DNA of 64,000 nt, from contig NZ_VJYD01000012.1 in the NCBI RefSeq assembly GCF_007341385.1, forward strand, positions 110,069-174,068, given 5' to 3'. A program made the position numbers and the translations under genes. Every line of letters starts with the position of its first letter. The stretch's first letter is position 1. Of the stretch, positions 8,682 through 17,321 are shown piece by piece. The notes below the pieces were generated by a model, which saw only the letters and a list, made by a program, of their open reading frames with translations, was not told where the DNA came from and did no database searches. The stretch comes from Flavobacterium daemonense (GTDB lineage Bacteria > Bacteroidota > Bacteroidia > Flavobacteriales > Flavobacteriaceae).

Positions 8682-9839
8682 ATGCCTATGAAAAAGACTT
8701 TACTTCTTCGAATTGTTTTTGTTTTGTTTTTAATGCCACTGTTTTCAAATGCGCAAACTGCCCAAAGCCAGCCTGCGACTGATTCTGAAGACGGTATAAA
8801 ATATCCAACATATCAGTTTAAAGGACTCTTGCAAGCGAGATACTTGGAAAGTTTTGAAGACAATGTTGATGTTTTGGGCATGCAACACTCTGCCGGGAAT
8901 GCAACTCAAAGTTCATTCGATATCAAGAGAATGCGTGTAGGGGTTAATACGAAACTGAGTAAAGAAACTGAGGTTGTGATTTTGGTAAACTTGGCTGAAT
9001 TTAAAACAGATACCAAAGGTAAAGTTCTGGAAAATGCGTACGGAAAATATACGTTTAATAAATACATAGCGCTTACTGGAGGGCAGTTCAGACCTGCATT
9101 TGGTATTGAGGAATTAGTTCCTGCAGATATTATCAAGTCGTTTGACTTTTCTAATCAATATTATGAATTTGGGAAAAATGGCTGGACAAGTTTTCAAATT
9201 GGAGCTTCGGCATCTGGTGCATTTGACATCGGAAAAATACCCGTGAATTATGCTTTTTCTGTTTTAAACGGAAATGGAAAAAATGCGGAGATGGACAAAG
9301 ATAATGGCAAACAGTTTTCTTCAAGATGGGTATTTCAGTTATCAAAAAAACATGATATTAATTTAGGTTTAAATGGTGGTTTCGGAAAAGTTTTCAAAGA
9401 AGATGTTTTTGCAATTGGCGCCGATATTACAAGTGATTTTAAACTTACTGATAAATGGAGTTTTGATTTGCAGGTTGAATATAAACAGGGTACAAATCAT
9501 AATTTGTACTTTTCTTTGCCAGTTGCTTCAAGAACTGGAGATGTGGCTGATTATCAAATGCGTGGTATTTACTTTTTGCCTAATTTGAGATATGTGGTGA
9601 ATTATAATAAATTGACAGCAATAGAGTTTTCATGCCGATATGAAAGATTTGATCCGAATTATAAAATTGATTCTAATGTTAGACAAACTTATACGCCAAT
9701 GGCGGGCTTGGAATTCGGAAAAGCTTATACCGGCAGAATTGAATTGGGTTTTCAAATCGACCGATTTGACCGAAATATTCCGGATACAACAACCTATAAT
9801 AATAACTTGTTTTTAATACAGCTTCAGCTTAGACTTTAA
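8682..9839 (+). CDS. Outer-membrane porin (phosphate-selective porin O/P-like)
   Basis: A 385-residue outer-membrane beta-barrel protein with a signal peptide ending in FSNAQT (near residue 25). The barrel has alternating amphipathic strands such as FKGLLQARYLESFE, FDIKRMRVGVNTKLS and GQFRPAFGIEEL, and ends in a strand LFLIQLQLRL. These fit the OprO/OprP-like family in Bacteroidota. The ATG two codons downstream (8688, MKKTLLL) is an equally good start. The next gene, 20 bases downstream, encodes a DASS anion symporter, so the pair probably forms one uptake route: porin in the outer membrane, symporter in the inner membrane, for dicarboxylates or a similar anion (inference). Confidence 0.85.
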   Translation: MPMKKTLLLRIVFVLFLMPLFSNAQTAQSQPATDSEDGIKYPTYQFKGLLQARYLESFEDNVDVLGMQHSAGNATQSSFDIKRMRVGVNTKLSKETEVVILVNLAEFKTDTKGKVLENAYGKYTFNKYIALTGGQFRPAFGIEELVPADIIKSFDFSNQYYEFGKNGWTSFQIGASASGAFDIGKIPVNYAFSVLNGNGKNAEMDKDNGKQFSSRWVFQLSKKHDINLGLNGGFGKVFKEDVFAIGADITSDFKLTDKWSFDLQVEYKQGTNHNLYFSLPVASRTGDVADYQMRGIYFLPNLRYVVNYNKLTAIEFSCRYERFDPNYKIDSNVRQTYTPMAGLEFGKAYTGRIELGFQIDRFDRNIPDTTTYNNNLFLIQLQLRL

Positions 9840-9859
9840 TTAATTTAAATCTTGTTTTT

Positions 9860-11290
9860 ATGAAAGAAGTACAAATTCCTCAAACCCTGATCACACTTGT
9901 TGTGGGAATTGCAATTTGGTTTATTCCTGCTCCAAATGGTGTTGTTATTGAAGCATGGCATTTGTTTGCCATTTTTGTGGCTACCATTTTAGGAATTATT
10001 CTAAAAGCGGCCCCAATGGGAACCATGTGTATGATTGCTATTGCGTTGACGGCTTTTTCGCAGGTTTTAGCGCCTGGAGACGCTGGAAAATCGATAACAT
10101 TAGCTCTAAAAGGTTTTGGAGATAAGGTAATCTGGCTTATCGGGATTTCATTTTTTATTGCGAGAGGCTTTATAAAAACGGGTTTAGGAAACCGAATTGC
10201 ATTTTTGTTTATTCGAATATTTGGCAAAAGCTCACTTGGACTTGCATATGGTTTAGGACTTGCTGATTTGGTTTTGGCGCCTGCAGTGCCAAGTAATACG
10301 GCACGTGGAGGTGGAATTATTTATCCAATTATGAAATCAATGTCGATGAGTTTTGGTTCCATGCCGGATAAGCCAGAAACGCATCGAAAATTAGGAGCGT
10401 ATCTTACCTTAAATAGTTATAATGCAAATTTGATAGCGTCGTCTATGTTTTTGACAGGAACGGCGAGTAACCCGATGTGTCAAAAATTTGCACTTAACCT
10501 CGGAATTAAAATCAGTTGGATTTCTTGGGCGACAGCAGCAATTGTTCCGGGTTTGGTTTCGTTTTTTGTAATTCCGTTTGTGCTTTATAAAATATATCCG
10601 CCAGAATTGAAAAAAACGGGTGATGCACCTCAAATTGCAGCTCAAAAATTGAAAGAAATGGGTGCAATTACACGCAACGAATGGATGATGTTGTTGACAT
10701 TCTTTATTTTGTTGTTTTTGTGGATGACAGGTGATCTTTTTTCAATAGATGCTACAACAACGGCGTTTATTGGATTGGTTATCTTGCTTCTAACTTCTGT
10801 TTTAACTTGGGATGATGTAAAAGCCGAAAAAGGCGCATGGGATACCATTGTTTGGTTCTCTGTTTTAGTCATGATGGCAAGTTCGTTGAATGAGCTTGGT
10901 TTTATTGCTTGGTTCAGTGATTTGGTAAAAGCTGAGATTGGCGGATTAAGCTGGCAAATGGCATTTCCTATTATTGTATTGGTTTATTTCTTCAGCCATT
11001 ATCTTTTTGCAAGTGCCACGGCGCACGTAGCGGCAATGTATGCAGCTCTTTTAGGAGTTGGGGTTTCACTTGGAATTCCGGGCTTGCTACTTGCTTTTAT
11101 GCTTGGTTTTGTGGGGTCAATCTATGGAACATTAACGCATTACGGACATGGACCGGCACCAGTCTTTTTCGGAAGCGGTTACGTCGACCTAAAAAGCTGG
11201 TGGGTCAAAGGCCTTATAACTGGATTAGTTATGCTTTTTATCTATATGGTAATAGGAGGTTTGTGGCTCCGAGTAATAGGGTATTTTTAA
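9860..11290 (+). CDS. DASS/SLC13 family sodium:anion symporter
   Basis: A 476-residue inner-membrane transporter with roughly 12 hydrophobic segments. It carries the two sodium/substrate hairpins of the divalent anion:Na+ symporters: NSYNANLIASSMFLTGTASN with the following PM in the first half and ATAHVAAMYAALLG in the second. The segment LKAAPMGTMCMIAIALTAFS resembles the CitT/TtdT/YbhI branch, which moves citrate, tartrate or C4-dicarboxylates. The substrate is inferred only at that level. It follows the porin gene by 20 bases. Its TAA overlaps the stop codon of the convergent gene on the other strand, and no hairpin terminator separates the two. Confidence 0.93.
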   Translation: MKEVQIPQTLITLVVGIAIWFIPAPNGVVIEAWHLFAIFVATILGIILKAAPMGTMCMIAIALTAFSQVLAPGDAGKSITLALKGFGDKVIWLIGISFFIARGFIKTGLGNRIAFLFIRIFGKSSLGLAYGLGLADLVLAPAVPSNTARGGGIIYPIMKSMSMSFGSMPDKPETHRKLGAYLTLNSYNANLIASSMFLTGTASNPMCQKFALNLGIKISWISWATAAIVPGLVSFFVIPFVLYKIYPPELKKTGDAPQIAAQKLKEMGAITRNEWMMLLTFFILLFLWMTGDLFSIDATTTAFIGLVILLLTSVLTWDDVKAEKGAWDTIVWFSVLVMMASSLNELGFIAWFSDLVKAEIGGLSWQMAFPIIVLVYFFSHYLFASATAHVAAMYAALLGVGVSLGIPGLLLAFMLGFVGSIYGTLTHYGHGPAPVFFGSGYVDLKSWWVKGLITGLVMLFIYMVIGGLWLRVIGYF

Positions 11291-11592
11291 ATTCTGATTC
11301 CCGGAGGAAGCAACTCCTTGTATTTAGGATTTTTTTTGAAAAAGATAACAATCTTTGGGTGAATAGGAACAACTCTGAATTTTTTTTCGGTATTGAATTC
11401 CATGATGTTTTTTAACATGTTGTCAATCACGACTTGGTTGTCAAAACCTTCAGGGGTATTGATTTTAGTTAAAAAAATTTTCTTTTCTTGAAATGAATAC
11501 TCAACCGTAAGCATTCCTTCTGGAGCTAAAGTTTCAAATTGTCTCGCAAAAGTGTTGTCTTTAATTGCCAATGTAGTTTCAATAGATTCCAT
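11287..11592 (-). CDS. GNAT-fold N-acetyltransferase (small YjdJ-like family)
   Basis: A 101-residue protein resembling the short single-domain GCN5-related acetyltransferase family (Gtn_acetyltransferase). It opens with KDNTFARQFETLAPEGMLTV, then a core strand EKKIFLTKINTPEGF, and ends with the conserved FFKKNPKYKELLPPGIRI. The usual acetyl-CoA loop (RGxG-like) is poorly conserved, so enzymatic activity is uncertain. The gene converges on the DASS symporter and their stop codons overlap within one TTAA at 11287-11290. A -7 element reading leftward (TACCTTTG, 11700-11693) would give a leader of about 95 bases containing a small AATACT/AGTATT hairpin. Confidence 0.7.
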   Translation of the reverse strand: MESIETTLAIKDNTFARQFETLAPEGMLTVEYSFQEKKIFLTKINTPEGFDNQVVIDNMLKNIMEFNTEKKFRVVPIHPKIVIFFKKNPKYKELLPPGIRI

Positions 11593-11692
11593 AATTTGTC
11601 ATTTTTTTTAATAGGTTTAAAGTATAAAATAGATTTTGGGCGTTGCTCTGCTTAAATACTTTGGGAGTATTAAACCAGAACGATTTGGACTG

Positions 11693-11700
11693 CAAAGGTA
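11693..11700 (-). promoter_or_regulatory. Candidate -7 element for the small acetyltransferase gene
   Basis: TACCTTTG followed by CAG on the minus strand, a full match to TAnnTTTG. No convincing TTTG lies at the expected -33 position. The rest of the 280-base gap (11593-11872) shows no other recognised feature. Confidence 0.45.
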
Positions 11701-11872
11701 ATCATTTGATTCTCAATATGAAATTATTTTTTTAAGTGGCCATTTTTTAGCTCATTTGTAATTTTATTTGTTTTAATGTTTAATTGTGGTGTAAGATTTG
11801 CTGTGCATATTGTTAAAAAAAGTAAATTTATCTTGAAATCGAGATTTGTAATTAAAATACCTTTTTTGACAA

Positions 11873-12532
11873 ATGAGTAAAATACCTGTTTATTTTATGC
11901 CTGGCTTAGCCGCGAGTCCAGCAATTTTTGAAAGAATTAAATTAGACGAATCTGTTTTTGAAACCCATTTGCTTGAATGGGAGATTCCTAAACTTAAAGA
12001 ATCTTTGTCTGATTATGCGCTGCGAATTGCCAAAAACATCAAACATGAAAATGCGGTTTTGATCGGAGTTTCCTTTGGAGGTATTTTGGTTCAGGAAATT
12101 TCGAAACATATAAAAGCACAAAAAGTAATTATTATTTCAAGTGTAAGAAGCAATGCTGAATTTCCTCGTCGAATGAAAATCGGCAAGAAAACAAAAGCTT
12201 ACAAACTAATTCCGATGAAGCTGATTTTGAATATTGAAAATCTGGCTAAATATTCTTTTGGAGAAAAAGTGAACAAGCGTATCAAATTATATGAAAAGTT
12301 TTTGACCGTTCGCGATCTTAATTATCTTCAATGGGCTGTAGAGTCGGTTATTTTATGGGACAGGGATAAAGTTGATGACAATGTGATTCATATTCACGGC
12401 GACCAAGATGATGTTTTTCCTATAAAATATATCGATAAATGTATTGTCGTAAAAGGCGGTAGTCATATTATGATTCTCAATAAGTATAAATGGCTGAATG
12501 AGAATTTACCTTCTATTATATTGGAGGATTAG
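11873..12532 (+). CDS. Alpha/beta hydrolase
   Basis: A 219-residue cytoplasmic alpha/beta-hydrolase. It opens with the oxyanion-side segment YFMPGLAASP. The nucleophile elbow GVSFGG (serine near residue 67) is canonical. HIHGDQDDVFPI supplies the acid and KGGSHIMI the catalytic histidine near residue 200, so the Ser-Asp-His triad is complete. No signal peptide. The natural ester or thioester substrate is not apparent. It is a single gene, followed by the palindromic element at 12581-12684 and a bidirectional terminator. Confidence 0.88.
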   Translation: MSKIPVYFMPGLAASPAIFERIKLDESVFETHLLEWEIPKLKESLSDYALRIAKNIKHENAVLIGVSFGGILVQEISKHIKAQKVIIISSVRSNAEFPRRMKIGKKTKAYKLIPMKLILNIENLAKYSFGEKVNKRIKLYEKFLTVRDLNYLQWAVESVILWDRDKVDDNVIHIHGDQDDVFPIKYIDKCIVVKGGSHIMILNKYKWLNENLPSIILED

Positions 12533-12580
12533 CTAAAATAAAATTCCAAATTCCAATTCTTTCTAGATTTTAGCGCAATA

Positions 12581-12684
12581 TTGTCATTTCGACGAAGGAG
12601 AAATCTCCACGAGTAACTCTATAATCAAAATCGACAATCTTTGTCGAGCCACTTGCGGAGATTTCTCCTTCGTCGAAATGACAA
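12581..12684. repeat. Palindromic MITE-like element, family C, copy 1
   Basis: Arms of 28 bp pair perfectly: 12581-12608 begins TTGTCATTTCGACGAAGGAG and 12657-12684 ends CTCCTTCGTCGAAATGACAA. The core has GACAATCTTTGTCGAG. Related copies are at 26932-27060, 52001-52102 and 54888-54993. The core motif CTCGACAAAGATTG is read in the opposite direction relative to the copies at 26932 and 54888. No coding capacity. Confidence 0.9.
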
Positions 12685-12726
12685 ACTAAGTGTTGGTCCT
12701 GCGTTATAAAGAAAATTAAAAATAAA

Positions 12727-12760
12727 AAAATCCCAAACTCCTTTTTGGAATTTGGGATTT
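12727..12760. terminator. Bidirectional terminator
   Basis: AAATCCCAAA (12728-12737) pairs with TTTGGGATTT (12751-12760), extended by TCC/GGA inside. On the minus strand the stem is followed by TTTTTATT, so it serves the gene at 12783-13298. On the plus strand it can serve the hydrolase gene. Confidence 0.8.
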
Positions 12761-12782
12761 AAATATTGAAATTTAAAAATCG

Positions 12783-13298
12783 TTAGATTTTCTTCATTTG
12801 TTCTTTCATCATAGAAATTTGCTCTTTCAGCATACCTTGTTTGTCTAATTTCTTAGCTTCATTCAATAAGTTAGTTGCTTCAAGCTTTCTGCGGCGCGAC
12901 ATTGCAACTCCGGCAAGGTTAAGTTTTGCAACAGCTAAATCCATATCCATTGATAATCCAAGTTCGATTGCTTTTTTGAAATGCTTCTCAGCTTGGTTGA
13001 TATTAGTCTGTGACAACATGATTCCGTGAAGGTAATTAAAATATCCTTGTTGTTTTCTTACCAATGCAGTTTCTGGATTTTTAATATATGATAGCCATTT
13101 TTTAGCACCTTCGAAGTCTTGTTTTCTTAATTTTAGGAAAGCTAAAAGGATAAATTCGTTTTTGAAATAAAGAAAAATCGGAATTGCAGACAATAATATA
13201 AGGAAAATTCCATTTCCAATTGAGTCATCAACAATTTCGTAAATACCAGCGACTACAAGAAGTCCGGCCAAAATAAGTTTTATAATTTTGTTAAACAT
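12783..13298 (-). CDS. Membrane-anchored TPR-like protein
   Basis: A 171-residue protein with two adjacent N-terminal membrane helices (about 5-20 and 27-55) and a cytoplasmic or periplasmic helical-repeat tail. TPR-like helices are visible as AEKHFKKAIELGLSMDMDLA and AVAKLNLAGVAMSRRRKLEA, ending in a basic KEQMKKI. It probably acts as a small scaffold; no specific function is known to me. It is transcribed divergently from rpmH, with a -7 element TATATTTG on the minus strand at 13328-13321. Conserved synteny with rpmH-carB is my recollection for flavobacteria, not shown by the sequence. Confidence 0.75.
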   Translation of the reverse strand: MFNKIIKLILAGLLVVAGIYEIVDDSIGNGIFLILLSAIPIFLYFKNEFILLAFLKLRKQDFEGAKKWLSYIKNPETALVRKQQGYFNYLHGIMLSQTNINQAEKHFKKAIELGLSMDMDLAVAKLNLAGVAMSRRRKLEATNLLNEAKKLDKQGMLKEQISMMKEQMKKI

Positions 13299-13361
13299 AA
13301 TAGATGTATATTTGTGATTGCAAATATAGTAAAATGAATTAAAAATATTTTTATTAAAGTG

Positions 13362-13392
13362 CTTGCCAGAAAAAAAAGTCTTTGTATATTTG
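13362..13392 (+). promoter_or_regulatory. Bacteroidota-type promoter of rpmH
   Basis: CTTG at 13362-13365, a 19-base spacer and TATATTTG at 13385-13392 followed by CAC. The leader to the rpmH ATG would be about 68 bases. A divergent -7 element (TATATTTG, minus strand, 13328-13321) serves the neighbouring gene. Confidence 0.75.
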
Positions 13393-13466
13393 CACTCGGT
13401 TTTTGAGCAACGATATTCAAAACCAAGAAAGAGTTAATTAGATACCATTTTTAAAGATACAAAGCA

Positions 13467-13628
13467 ATGAGCAAAAGAACATTTCAACCATCGAAAAGAA
13501 AAAGAAGAAATAAGCACGGATTTATGGACAGAATGGCTTCTGCGAATGGAAGAAAAGTTCTAGCGCGTAGAAGAGCAAAAGGAAGACATAAATTAACTGT
13601 TTCTAGCGAGCCTAGACACAAAAAATAA
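13467..13628 (+). CDS. rpmH: 50S ribosomal protein L34
   Basis: A 53-residue, extremely basic protein of the large ribosomal subunit. It begins MSKRTFQPSKRKRRNKHGF, has the family core FMDRMASANGRKVLARRRAK, and ends EPRHKK, slightly longer than the 46 residues of the E. coli protein. It stands alone, with its own promoter and terminator, upstream of carB instead of the usual rnpA/dnaA neighbourhood of proteobacteria. Confidence 0.97.
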   Translation: MSKRTFQPSKRKRRNKHGFMDRMASANGRKVLARRRAKGRHKLTVSSEPRHKK

Positions 13629-13647
13629 TGTTTGTATAAACATACAT

Positions 13648-13681
13648 AAGGCGATTACTTTTTTAGTATCGCCTTTTTTTA
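13648..13681 (+). terminator. Rho-independent terminator after rpmH
   Basis: AAGGCGATTACT pairs with AGTATCGCCTT (one bulged T), followed by TTTTT, starting 20 bases after the rpmH stop. Confidence 0.9.
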
Positions 13682-13772
13682 TACCTTGTCGGTAATAAAT
13701 TTGTAACATTCTAGTTTCTAAAGCACTGTGAATGTTTTTTGAATACAATAATAACTACACAATACATACAAA

Positions 13773-16628
13773 ATGCCTAAAGACACATCAATAAAATCAG
13801 TTTTAATAATAGGTTCAGGACCTATTGTTATTGGTCAAGCTTGCGAATTCGACTATGCAGGATCTCAATCTGCACGTTCGATTCGTGAAGAAGGAATTGA
13901 GGTTATCTTGATAAACTCAAATCCAGCGACGATTATGACCGACCCATCTATGGCCGATCATATTTATTTGAAACCATTAACTACAAAATCGATTATTGAA
14001 ATTCTGAAGGAACATCCGCAAATTGATGCAGTTTTACCAACAATGGGAGGGCAAACTGCTTTGAACTTGTGTTTGGAAGCTGAGGAAAAAGGAATCTGGC
14101 AGGATTTCGGAGTAAAATTAATCGGAGTTGATGTAAATGCCATTAATATTACAGAAGACAGAGAACAGTTTAAGCAGCTTTTAGAAAGAATAAATGTACC
14201 AACTGCACCTGCAAAAACGGCTACTTCTTACTTAGAAGGAAAAGAAATTGCACAAGAATTTGGTTTTCCGCTTGTAATTCGCCCTTCGTTTACACTTGGA
14301 GGAACTGGAGCAGCTGTGGTTTACAAAAAAGAAGATTTTGATGAGCTTTTAACTCGCGGACTTGAAGCTTCTCCAATTCACGAAGTTTTGATTGACAAAG
14401 CTTTGATGGGATGGAAAGAATACGAATTAGAGCTTTTGAGAGATAAAAATGACAATGTTGTAATTATCTGTTCAATTGAAAATATGGATCCAATGGGAAT
14501 CCACACAGGAGACTCGATTACAGTTGCACCAGCAATGACATTATCAGATACCACTTTCCAAAAATTGCGTGACTATGCAATTTTGATGATGAGAAGTATC
14601 GGGAATTTTGCTGGAGGATGTAACGTACAATTCGCAGTTTCTCCAGACGAAAAAGAAGATATCGTTGCAATCGAGATTAATCCTCGTGTGTCTCGTTCAT
14701 CGGCTTTAGCATCAAAAGCTACGGGTTACCCAATTGCAAAAATCGCTTCTAAACTTGCTTTAGGATACAACTTAGATGAATTGCAAAACCAAATTACAAA
14801 ATCTACTTCGGCTCTTTTTGAACCAACTTTAGATTATGTAATCGTAAAAATACCACGTTGGAACTTTGATAAATTTGAAGGGTCAGACAGAACTTTAGGT
14901 CTTCAGATGAAATCTGTGGGTGAGGTTATGGGAATCGGACGTTCTTTCCAAGAAGCATTGCATAAAGCGACTCAATCTTTAGAGATTAAGAGAAATGGTT
15001 TAGGCGCTGACGGAAAAGGATATAAAAATTACGAACAAATTATTGAGAAACTAACTTATGCAAGCTGGGATCGTGTTTTTGTAATTTATGATGCAATCGC
15101 AATGGGAATTCCTTTGAGTACAATTCACGAAATAACAAGAATCGATATGTGGTTCTTAAAACAATATGAAGAGCTTTATACGTTAGAGAAAGAAATCTCA
15201 AATTACAAAGTTGCTACTCTTCCTAAAGAATTATTGCTTGAGGCGAAACAAAAAGGTTTTGCAGACAGACAAATCGCTCACATGATGAGTTGTCTGGAAA
15301 GTGAAGTACATACTTTACGTACGGACATGAACATTAACCGTGTGTTCAAACTGGTTGATACTTGTGCAGCTGAGTTTAAAGCTAAAACACCTTACTACTA
15401 CTCAACTTTTGAAGCTGAAATTCAAAAAGCAAACGGTGAGCGTTATGTTGACAACGAAAGTATTGTTACAGATAGAAAAAAAGTGATTGTTTTGGGTTCT
15501 GGACCAAACAGAATTGGACAAGGAATCGAGTTTGATTATTCTTGTGTACACGGAGTTTTGGCAGCAAAAGAATGTGGTTACGAAACGATTATGATCAACT
15601 GTAATCCTGAAACGGTTTCTACAGATTTTGATACTGCTGATAAATTATACTTTGAACCAGTTTTCTGGGAGCATATTTACGATATCATCCAACACGAAAA
15701 ACCAGAAGGTGTAATCGTCCAGTTGGGTGGACAAACGGCTCTTAAATTAGCAGACAAATTATCTAAATATGGTGTGAAAATCATCGGAACTAGTTTTGAT
15801 GCACTTGATTTAGCAGAAGACAGAGGACGTTTCTCAGATTTACTTACTGAATTACATATTCCTTTCCCAAGATTCGGAATCGCTGAAACTGCGGATGAAG
15901 CTTCAAAATTAGCAGATACGTTAGATTTTCCACTTTTAATTCGTCCTTCTTATGTATTAGGAGGTCAGGGAATGAAAATTGTAATCAACAAAAAAGAACT
16001 TGAAGAGCATGTAATTGATTTGTTGAAAGCAATTCCAGGAAACAAATTACTTCTAGATCACTATCTAGCTGGAGCAATTGAGGCTGAAGCTGATGCAATT
16101 TGTGATGCTGATGGAAATGTGTACATCATCGGAATTATGGAGCATATAGAGCCTTGTGGAGTTCACTCTGGAGATAGTAACGCGACTTTGCCTCCTTTTA
16201 ACTTAGGAGAATTTGTAATGCAGCAGATTAAAGATCATACGCATAAAATTGCGAGAGCTTTAAAAACTGTAGGTTTGATCAATATTCAGTTTGCGATTAA
16301 AGACGATACAGTTTACATTATAGAGGCAAACCCAAGAGCTTCAAGAACGGTTCCGTTTATTGCAAAAGCTTACGGAGAGCCTTATGTAAATTACGCTACA
16401 AAAGTGATGTTAGGTCACAATAAAGTAACTGATTTTGATTTCAACCCGCAATTAAAAGGATATGCCATCAAACAACCAGTTTTCTCTTTCAGCAAATTCC
16501 CGAATGTAAACAAAGCATTAGGGCCAGAAATGAAATCAACTGGAGAAAGCATCTTGTTTATTGATGACTTGAAAGACGATCAATTCTACGAATTGTACTC
16601 TAGAAGAAAAATGTATTTGAGTAAATAA
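13773..16628 (+). CDS. carB: Carbamoyl-phosphate synthase large subunit (short form without MGS domain)
   Basis: A 951-residue enzyme that makes carbamoyl phosphate from bicarbonate, ammonia (from glutamine via CarA) and two ATP, for pyrimidine and arginine synthesis. Two homologous halves are clear, each opening with a GSGP(I/N)(V/R)IGQ loop (residues about 12-19 and 575-582), followed by ATP-grasp domains with LGGTGAA, EINPRVSRSSALASKATG and EANPRASRTVPF. The protein stops just after the second ATP-grasp domain. E. coli CarB has about 1073 residues, with an extra C-terminal MGS-like domain that binds UMP, IMP and ornithine; this is absent here. A terminator follows at once, so no coding remnant lies downstream. 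A -7 element TAAATTTG sits at 13696-13703. Confidence 0.96.
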   Translation: MPKDTSIKSVLIIGSGPIVIGQACEFDYAGSQSARSIREEGIEVILINSNPATIMTDPSMADHIYLKPLTTKSIIEILKEHPQIDAVLPTMGGQTALNLCLEAEEKGIWQDFGVKLIGVDVNAINITEDREQFKQLLERINVPTAPAKTATSYLEGKEIAQEFGFPLVIRPSFTLGGTGAAVVYKKEDFDELLTRGLEASPIHEVLIDKALMGWKEYELELLRDKNDNVVIICSIENMDPMGIHTGDSITVAPAMTLSDTTFQKLRDYAILMMRSIGNFAGGCNVQFAVSPDEKEDIVAIEINPRVSRSSALASKATGYPIAKIASKLALGYNLDELQNQITKSTSALFEPTLDYVIVKIPRWNFDKFEGSDRTLGLQMKSVGEVMGIGRSFQEALHKATQSLEIKRNGLGADGKGYKNYEQIIEKLTYASWDRVFVIYDAIAMGIPLSTIHEITRIDMWFLKQYEELYTLEKEISNYKVATLPKELLLEAKQKGFADRQIAHMMSCLESEVHTLRTDMNINRVFKLVDTCAAEFKAKTPYYYSTFEAEIQKANGERYVDNESIVTDRKKVIVLGSGPNRIGQGIEFDYSCVHGVLAAKECGYETIMINCNPETVSTDFDTADKLYFEPVFWEHIYDIIQHEKPEGVIVQLGGQTALKLADKLSKYGVKIIGTSFDALDLAEDRGRFSDLLTELHIPFPRFGIAETADEASKLADTLDFPLLIRPSYVLGGQGMKIVINKKELEEHVIDLLKAIPGNKLLLDHYLAGAIEAEADAICDADGNVYIIGIMEHIEPCGVHSGDSNATLPPFNLGEFVMQQIKDHTHKIARALKTVGLINIQFAIKDDTVYIIEANPRASRTVPFIAKAYGEPYVNYATKVMLGHNKVTDFDFNPQLKGYAIKQPVFSFSKFPNVNKALGPEMKSTGESILFIDDLKDDQFYELYSRRKMYLSK

Positions 16629-16649
16629 TCTCAGATTCTAGTATAAAAG

Positions 16650-16679
16650 AAAAGCTCCAATGAAAATTGGAGCTTTTTT
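16650..16679 (+). terminator. Rho-independent terminator after carB
   Basis: AAAAGCTCCAA / TTGGAGCTTTT with loop TGAAAA, followed by TT, 22 bases after the carB stop. Confidence 0.92.
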
Positions 16680-16695
16680 GTTTGCTTAATTTGTT

Positions 16696-17085
16696 TTATT
16701 CTAAAGACATATTGTCTCTAGTATTTTTCTGTACCGCAATGCCTCCAAATAGAGCTAATAGAAAAGCAAAGGCATAAAATCCTTTTTCGCTTGGTAAGAT
16801 CGTTGCATTCCATAACCCAATGACTAAAAGTGCAATTGATAATATAGTTCCGAACCAGCAAATTCCATAATAAATATCAGTGACTGGAAGGTTTTCAAGT
16901 CGATCTCTCACGCTTTTTTGTAATGAAATAACAGAGAAAAGTCCAAACATTAAAACGGTAAAATAATATCCTTTTTCATTCAGTAACATTTCAGCTCTTG
17001 CGAGTCCAACTATATAGCCTATTGTTCCAGCTCCAAGAGCTACCCATGATGCTGCTATAAAGGCATTTGATGTTTTTTGTGACAT
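16696..17085 (-). CDS. yiaA: YiaA/YiaB-family inner membrane protein
   Basis: A 129-residue protein of four membrane helices arranged as two copies of the YiaAB two-helix domain. The first copy ends LNEKGYYFTVLMFGLFSVISL then QKSVRDR; the second has PSEKGFYAFAFLLALFG then QKNTRDN. This internal duplication (EKG-(F/Y)Y ... QK-(S/N)-(V/T)-RD) is the family hallmark. Function is unknown. A -7 element TATATTTG lies on the minus strand at 17124-17117. The gene converges on carB across the terminator. Confidence 0.9.
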   Translation of the reverse strand: MSQKTSNAFIAASWVALGAGTIGYIVGLARAEMLLNEKGYYFTVLMFGLFSVISLQKSVRDRLENLPVTDIYYGICWFGTILSIALLVIGLWNATILPSEKGFYAFAFLLALFGGIAVQKNTRDNMSLE

Positions 17086-17321
17086 GTTTCAAATTATTAA
17101 TTAATATCTTTAAGAACAAATATATGTAAATTAATTCTTTATTTTTATATAATAATTGAAAGATTATTCCTTAAAATTGATTTGAGTAAAGATTTTGTTT
17201 GGTGCTCTTCCGTAGTCTACTAATGTAGATATAAAATTTAAAATTACTTAAAAGTAAGAAATTAAGTATATAAAAATATTTTTAATCTATCTTTGTAAGA
17301 TTAATCTTAAATATTCAAAAC

